NCBI RefSeq assembly: GCF_032854445.1
Contig: NC_088300.1
Span: forward strand, 62,220,984-62,284,983
Source: Liolophura sinensis
Taxonomy: Eukaryota; Mollusca; Polyplacophora; Chitonida; Chitonidae
Length of the DNA stretch: 64,000 bases
Direction: 5' to 3'
In this document: positions 53,201-62,200 of the stretch, piece by piece
How the letters are laid out: every line of letters starts with the position of its first letter
Numbering within the stretch: position 1 is the stretch's first letter
Translations under genes and position numbers: made by a program
The notes under the pieces: generated by a model
Told to the model about the DNA's origin: nothing
The model's input: only the letters and a program-made list of their open reading frames with translations
The model's database searches: none

Positions 53201-56200
53201 CACATTAAGTTCTACATTTTGTGGGAATTAATCTTTGTGTTGAAGTTTTGCTTACATTGAGTTTCATTTGTAGTTATTTTACATTTATGTGTTTGTATGA
53301 GCAATGCATGATGCTCGACGTACAGTAACAGCATATGACATATCTGGAATCTTTTGTCTTGCAATGCCATGCTGGCTATGTGTATTTTCTGGCCTGCTCA
53401 TTGGACCTACGCTACACATTAATTATGCATGGATTTACTTCAGACTTCAGTACTCAGTATAGATTAACATCAGAGGAATGCTATTTGTAGGATTTCATTC
53501 AGTAGCATGTTTTGCAGTTTTAATGTCATGAAACTGATCTATTAATAAAGTTTGAATGTAAATAATTGGCAACATATTGACCAAGATAGGCATAATTTGT
53601 ATTAACTAACAAAATCGATATCTATGGTCCATGAAATAGTTTTGAATTTTTGTTTATTCATGTTAACCTAAATAATCCATTATATACAAGTAAATTCTGA
53701 CTGTACCTGTGACTTCCCTCAGGTATCTCGTCTACTGGGCGTAACCAGTAATAAGATCATCCTGCTCGACACCAAGACCAAGTTCCTGGTCAAGTCTCAG
53801 AGTATCAGTGATCTGGAATGGTCGACGGGCAGTGGCAAATGTAACGATGACTTAGTGCTGGAGTTCAGAGGCACCAAGCCCTGGATGTTGTCCACACCCT
53901 CCTCAGAGAATCTCAAGTCCGTCACGGCAGCGCTCTGGGAAGCTCTGGACATGAAGGCCCATGCATTCATCCTCAATAATGGCATCTTCCAGAGAGGAAA
54001 CCTAGATTTCGGTTAGCAATTACATCTCATTAACCATATTACGTGTGTAAATCAGGTAGTAATATTAAATGTACATATTTCAGATACATATATATCTGTA
54101 CACCTCTTATGTTAAGCTTTCAGTTTTGTACATCACCATTGAATGATTTCATTTCCTTATCTAAATACTGAAAAAATAAGCAGTATAAATGCGATTTATT
54201 TGTTTATTTCATTCCTGGTTGTTTGTGTACTCAAGATTTTTTTCACATATAGGATGGCAGTCGGGTTTAGGGATGGAGGTAACAGGGTAAACCATTGACC
54301 TTTGGCAAGTTACTGATGAACTTTCCCTAGTGTAATGTATGTGTGGGGATAATCTAACAAGAGCTTTAACACTGCAAATCCCTGAGTTACATTTGTGAAA
54401 GGTTTTTTGCATACAGTTACTTCTTTTGGTCCACAGCTGAGTTTAACCGACGACAGTTGAGCCTTCGTCCAGAGCTGGAGAGCTCCAGCATGTACACAGA
54501 GGAGCTAGAGAGCTTACAGAAGATGCTTCATTTCCCTGAAGAAGTGGCCCTCATGCTCACACAGACAGAACACAAACTGTTCAACAACGTACCTCCTGCT
54601 CACTATATCCGCCAGGTTACACTGGAACTCTCCCTGAGGGCGAGTTCTGGATCCCAGCCCACCGTCAGAGATCTTATACAGAGGTTTAGCGAGGTAACAC
54701 ATGGCTACAACAACAACAGCATTACCAGATATTTTATTAGGGCTACATGTAGAATAGTAGACTTTAAAATAAAATTTAATTAAAGCTAAGGAAACTAAAA
54801 CCTCATACCTCTGTGTTGTTACAGGTAAGCTCATGGGTCACCCACATCATCATCACACAACCCACCCACGAAGACAGGAAGGCTGTATTATCCTGTATCC
54901 TTCGACTTGCTAACTACTGCTGGATTATTGGTAACTTCAACTCCGCTGTGGAGATTCTTGTCGGCCTAAAGTAAGTACATGTTCACCTGAGCAAAGGAAT
55001 GCCAAGAGAGTAATGAACATTATCTCACTTCAGACTAAACACTCATTGACAGGATACAGAAATATATGGTGTCAGTAATTCTCATATTGAGCAAGGCTCT
55101 GACGGTTGTACTTACGGTTGCTTGCATGTGGAGTCTCAGGTTATGACCAGATAATCCTGGAAATTATTCTTAATTCTATTTTCTGTAATGCTTTCTATGA
55201 AAAACGCGTGAAATATGGAAGGAAGAAGGAAAGGTAACATTGACTCATTGTATACAAACTAACCAGACTTACCTTCTTGTGTGTTACAGATCAGAGAAGC
55301 TGAAGCCCTTCTGGTTGTCCATCTCTAAGGAGGACCTCTCCACAATGTCCATGCTTTCAGATGCCCTCCTCTCCCATGAGCCCACACCAGAATACAGGGA
55401 GGCAGTCAGCCGTGGACTGGACATTCCAGGCTGCCAGGTCATCCCTTTCTTTGGGGGGTTCCTGCGTGACTTACGAGCAATCTTCGCAGGGGTGCCCAGT
55501 ATTGTTGTTCTACCTTCAGAGGAGAACCAATCTCTAGAGGTGAGTAAGGGGCAGTTGTATGCAGAATCTATACGTCTTACTCCTCTAGGGATGAGCCACA
55601 CAATAGGTCAGCTGTATTATATACGTTTGTTCTTTGGTTTTATGCTGGATAAATGTCTAGTTTTTTAACTTCGGCTCCTGCTTTTTTGATGTTATGTCAC
55701 GTTTATCAGGTACCTGTCAGCAATGATTTGGACAGAGTTTGAAATCAGTTAAGGTGTTTTTTTTTTTCAAATTTCCAAAATTTTACCTATCAGTCCCATG
55801 TTAATTTGATCAGCTTAGGATGGTTTAGACCTGAGTTCTATCATTTATGTAAGAAAATAGTATCAAACTTCATTGAAATAAATAAGTAAATGTGTCCAGC
55901 GATAGAGTCTTGCTGTGGGGGAACTGTTTAATGCAATGTTCAAAAGAACAAAGGTTCATGCTGAGAAGTGTTTTTGCCCACCTACTGATTTCAGTTCATC
56001 TCTGATTACAATGGTGAGGATCGTTTCATGACGAGGATTGGGGTAGGAGGGCTGATTAACCTGGACAAGATGAAGCAGGCTCACACCGTGATGAATGACA
56101 TCCACCTGTTCCAGCACCACGGCCACATGCAGGAGCTCTACGCTCAGGACCTGACCGATGGCAGGTGGGGGACATCAGTAGCAGACTGATGTAAAATGGT

Positions 56201-59200
56201 GTGGCATGGGATACATGTAGGGCATGGTTTGATGTCAGATACATGTGTAATGTGGGATGAACTCAAGCTTTATATTAACATTTTCTAGGCCAGACTCTAG
56301 CAAATATCGCCTCATGTGAAATATTTGCCTGTCAGTCATGAAGGGTGAGTGGCAGCTGAAAACCTGTATTTGACTGGACTCTAAGGTGTTCATGTTTTGA
56401 CCTTTTCTGACAGGATTCACAATACCTGCTGCTATGGACAAACTGTTTTTCTTGGTAGACAGGTACATTTAGCGCTTAGTTCATTTAGCATACGTGTTAC
56501 AAAAGTATGTTCCTTTGATGGGTTTGTAAATAATCATTCCTCACCTTTTTCTATGTTATCAGAGACTCAGAGGTGTCTGATGAGGACTATGACAGTGACT
56601 CGGACAGCGATTATGACCTTGACCTTGATGCCTACCAGCCCATCCGCCCTGTGAACAACGAACATGACGTGACTTTCATCACCGCCAAACTGTCTGGTCT
56701 GGACCACCACACCCTACAGTGCATGAACCATGGGAGTACTGTGATACACTGGGAACCCGACAGCGGCCGCTCACAGATGTGCTGCTTCAAACTGGAGGGC
56801 AACAACGGGGTGGTCACGTGGCATAAACCCATGTGGAGTGCCCTTAAGGGGGGCTCCGTGCCAGACTACGTGTTGAAGGGGGACTTTGAGTCAGGGCCAT
56901 CTAAGGGATTGTGTGAGAGGTACTGTACTGGTGAACTCGTGGACGATGGACTGGAAGAAGGATACATTGATCTCTCTGTCATCAAGGACGTGATCTTGGG
57001 GGATGAGTCATGTGACCTGTCATCTGTGTCAAGACGTCATGCCATCGACGTGTCAAACAGTAAAAACTGTATATGTGTGCACTATGGCTCCAACATAGCG
57101 GAAAACAAAGTGCTTTATTTTGTGGCACCGCTGTTGATGGCGACTGTGTGGGCACGTGGACTTCGTAAACTTGTAAAGGCAGCTCAGAAGTTAAAATTGC
57201 AGACTGATAGGCGTATTCATTGGCTGAAAGTGCAGTACCTCAAACTGTACTTTGAGTACGACAAATGTCAAGGACCAACTCCAGCAGAAGCCATAAAGGT
57301 AAGCTAAGTTGGATATTAACAGGTGAAGAAATGGTTGGCGACTGAGGAACATCAAACTAGAATGAGGGTTTGTCAGTCAGTCATTTTGTATTATTAATTA
57401 CAGCATAATGGACTGGAATAAAAAAATATGTATACATATTTAGGTACAGTGTAGCCTCGTTATATTTATTTATTTATTTGATTGGTGTTTTATGCCATAT
57501 TCAAGAATATTTCACTTATACAACGGCCGCCAGCATTATGGTGGGTGGAACCGGACAGTGCCCGGGAGAAACCCATGGCCATCCGCAGGTTGCTGGCAAA
57601 CCTTCCCACGTACGGCCGGAGGGGAATCTAGCATGAGCTGGACTTGAACTCACAGCGACCGCATTGGTGCCTCGTTATAAGACGCCTTGATATAGCGTGC
57701 AATCAGATATAACACGACTCAAATCATGTACATTCATGTGAGAACAGCTGAATAAAGATTTTTCACCAAGAAATATAAGTAAATAACGAGACATCATTTC
57801 CTTTATTTCCTACTGTTGGTGTCTGACCCATTATATTTTAGGCTTAAGCTTTTGAATATGACATGAGTATAAGCAAAAAGAAATGTATTTTTCTGTGATT
57901 AATGGAGGAAGTTGTAGCAGGTTACATTTTCTTTGCAAGCGAGTTTATTTCCAAACGCACGTGTAACGTTGTTGTTGGAGCATTACACTTCCGTGTGTGT
58001 GTGGCTTTGTCAGCAACGCAGAACACATTTTGCTCACTGTGACAGGCAAACCTCATAAAGGTATTAATGTTTGTACACTTCAGTAAATGCTGATAACTTT
58101 AGTCAGATTCCTAAATGGCTATAAAGCGAGGGATGAAACTGCAGAGATTGAGATTTGGCTTACCGGTATGATGACATATGAGAGTTGAGATGAACTCATC
58201 CAAACGTTTTAGAATGTCTTCTTAATTTTTTCCTCTTTCTTTCATTTAATACACTGTAGCAAGATATACATTAAAATAGTGAACTTTTTTTTTTTTTTGT
58301 TTTCGTTCAATAGCTATAATGCTGTCATGTGATCGGGTTGGCAGCCGTCTGTAGTCTGCCATTTTGAATCTGGGACATCTAAGTATAGATGTCTGATACA
58401 AGCAGACATGGACGAATTGGATAACAAATGCGTTGTAGCTTTTTTTTATTTAAAAACAAAGTGGATAAAACTACATTACTAGAATTCAGCTTGTGAAAAT
58501 GTTTAACGCGCAAGGAGTTCTGTAGATTAGCTCAGGCCTGTGATTACACTATATGAGGCTAGCCTCCTGGGATATGACTCGTAGGAGAGTACTAGAATCT
58601 CATGCCTTTATTGTAAACTAACAGTAGGAAAGCATTTGACAAAACACATTTTACATTGATAAAACTTCATTAAATTTCAAAATCATGAGCTGTAAGATAG
58701 ACTGTAGCCCTGTATACTAGATCCTGAGGTCATTTCATTATAGCAAGGGCTAGCCTATAATGCACTTAGGAACCTGTCCCCAAAGCGGCACCCTATAGCG
58801 TGGCTACACTGTATTAGATTTTATTAGCGTCTGAAAAATAAAAATTTATTACCTATGCCAAAAGAGGTTGATATGTTTGCGCCAGCATTTGTATGTCTTT
58901 CTGTCCATTAAGTTTTAATGGTGATCTGATTCTTCACTACAGGGTTTTTCCCTTTGTTACGATGGGGTGATTTTTGACATTTTCGCTGGGATGAAGCTTT
59001 GGATTCTAGGCGTGCTTTTTATCATGTAGTTTGTGAAATGTGTTAAGCAGCACGATCTCAAAATCATGAATTTTAGTGGTAGAATTTATTTGTTGTGTTG
59101 TTTGATTTGCTGCTTATGCCATTCCTTACTCAGAACTGCTGTTCTTGTTATTTGTCCAGGTGTTTGGTGGACGTCGATGGTCCTCTGGCCCTCAGTCCAC

Positions 59201-62200
59201 AACTCAGACTATAGAACCTCCCTCAGTCAAACGCACCCCCAGCTTTAGCATGGGCTCTACCATCTTCAAGAAAAAGGGCAGCAGTGGACTGGCAACCATA
59301 AGGGTATCAGTGGCAACCTCTTTTTTACTTCTTTATTTGTATTTTTGTTTTCATACATATACAGTTGAAAGAATATTAGGGGATATATTGCACAAATGAT
59401 TCACATCTATTATTGTCATTATCTTTGATTGGATGAAAAGTTTATCAGTAACCCTGAGACATCTGATACTGTAAACAGTATTGTAAACAATACTGTACAG
59501 GAATATTTTTGCCATGATTTAATCAGTCAAGTCTAAGGAAACTGACTGATTAGTTTCAAAATGCACCTCAGCCATATTCAAGAACATATCACGCAGAATG
59601 CCTGCATGGTCTAAGTGTGTTTTGACGGTTATCATGCCTAGGATCCTCTGTTTGTTATTCTTCTCATTTATACAATGGTATTTTTGATAAGCTGGAATTT
59701 TCTGTACTTGTTTCGAAAAAGAAATTTTTCTTTTACAAAATCCTGTAGTTAATGTAGTTGCTTGAAATGAAAATTAAAAAAAAGGATTGTTTTATTTTTC
59801 TATACAACATTCTCTTGAAGGTTGATTGACTGTAATCCTAGCCTAGTAACTATGTGTATTGCAGGATGCAAGCCCAAAACGAACCAGCCCTGTTATTACC
59901 AGTTATTCTAGCAACCACAATGGTGGGGGTGAGGTTACGTCTAAAGGCAGCACTAAGGTGAAGAGCACGCCCAGTCCCATGAGGAAGGGCAAGGCAGAAG
60001 TGGCCAGTAAGTCCAGTATGAGTGACTCTGTGCTCAGTCAGCCCCACCGTCACGGCTCTGCCCTCGGCTTCCGGCCTCGCAACCTCACCTACAGCTTCAC
60101 AAACAGGTACCGATCGCGGAGACGGCGTATGTCGCTGGGCTGCAGGTGTGCGGATAACAAGATCAATGATATCACACACTCCACTCAACTGGCATTCCTG
60201 GACTTTGTAGATCTGTTTAAATCATTCAGTCTGAGGTGTCGTAAGGATCTCAAGGAACTGTTTGAGCATTTTGCCACGACTAGAGTGGCGGACACGCTAC
60301 AGACGCCTGTGCTGTGGGCTCCCAGAAACAAGGATATGGGTGAGTTATGGTGTTAGGAAAACGGAGGTGAATCCCGCAAAGCAAACTTTCATGCCCCCGT
60401 ACAAATGCAGTGGGGGTCATCTTGATTTGCTCCTTTCCATGTATCAGTTTGTCTCATGTGAGCAAGACTGTTCAAATTTTTTTTTAAACTCAAATCAAAA
60501 AGTAATACTTCTGCAAAATGTTTAGCTTATGGTAAAAGAAATCAGAAGAGTGATAGATAATGTCTTATTACAAGTAAAGGTGGTTCTCAAAATATTCACT
60601 TAGGGCAGGTATTGCCACTTCTCAGATTCTTTCTTTCAGTAGAAACTGCCTGTAATCTACTAACCTGCCAAACAGATTAACATGAACACATTTGATTCTC
60701 ATGATCTCACTGCTTATGAGACCTTGGTGACAATAAGCGGACAACAGTTGTGTGACCATTTGCATATCCTGGTTTAGGACGTTAAAGAGTAAATAAATCA
60801 ATAAATAGATAAATATGTTATATTCACACTAACTTTTATATACTTTATGTCAAAAACATTATGAATCTAAATTGAATCATGTCAGAAAAAAAAACTGATC
60901 TAGTTTATCTTAGTGTGACCATGCAAAGCTAAAAAAATAAGCTGATCTAGTTTATCTTAGTGTGACCATGCAAAGGTAAAAAATAAGCTGATCTAGTTTA
61001 TCATAGTGTGACCATGCCAAGCTAACATATATGCTGATCTAGTTTACCTTAGTGTCACCATGCCAAGCTAAAAAATAAGCTGATCTAGTTTATCTTAGTG
61101 TGACCATGCAAAGCTAAAAAATAAGCTGATCTAGTTTATCATAGTGTGACCATGCCAAGCTAACAAATATGTTGATCTAGTTTATCTTAGTGTGACCATG
61201 CCAAGCTAAAAAATAAGCTGATCTAGTTTATCATAGTGTGACCATGCCAAGCTAGAAAATAAGCTGATCTAGTTTATCATAGTGTGATCATGCCAAGCTA
61301 AAAACTAAGCTGATCTAGTTTATCTTAGTGTGACCATGCAAAGCTAAAAAATAAGCTGATCTAGTTTATCTTAGTGTGACCATGCAAAGCTAAAAAATAA
61401 GCTGATCTGGTTTATCTTAGTGTCACCATGCCAAGCTAAAAAATAAGCTGATCTAGTTTATCATAGTGTGACCATGCAAAGCTAACAAATATGCTGATCT
61501 AGTTTATCATAGTGTGACCATGCCAAGCTAAAAAATATGCTGATCTAATTTATCGTAGTGTGACCATGCAAAGCTAAAAAAATAAGCTGATCTAGTTTAT
61601 CTTAGTGTGACCATGCCAAGCTAAAAAATAAGCTGATCTAGTTTATCATAGTGTGACCATGCAAAGCTAACAAATATGCTGATCTAGTTTATCTTAGTGT
61701 GACCATGCAAAGCTAACAAATATGCTGATCTAGTTTATCATAGTGTGACCATGCAAAGCTAAAAAAATAAGTTGATCTAGTTTATCTTAGTGTGACCATG
61801 CAAAGCTAAAAAAGTAAACTAAAACTGGTTGAAGTATGTGCATCAACATTAGATGTGCTAGGTGGTAAGAATTTCTGGTGCTTCTCCCATTCGCCTCAGT
61901 AGTTTCAAACCAGGACAGGGAGTAGAACTTAGCTTATTGAATAACATGACTGAGTCCTAACCACACATAAGGAGCTGGTCATGAACAGGGAAGTTGTAGA
62001 TTCCCTCTGCCCTCGCTATTCATTGGCATTGTTGACAGCACAGTGGCGATTGGCGCAGTTCAAGTATATGTTCATCCAAGAACGCTTGTCTTCAATGCAC
62101 CAGACTATACTTCTAAGTCAGTCATGGGAAAAATTTTGAAATTGTACAAAGGCAGTTAGGTTGGCAGGTAAATAAACTGTTATTCCACTTCATCTGTTAT

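Noticed and set aside
60890-61812. CRISPR-like or rolling-circle array
   Set aside because: Units are contiguous with shared variants and no spacers; an intronic satellite explains it.
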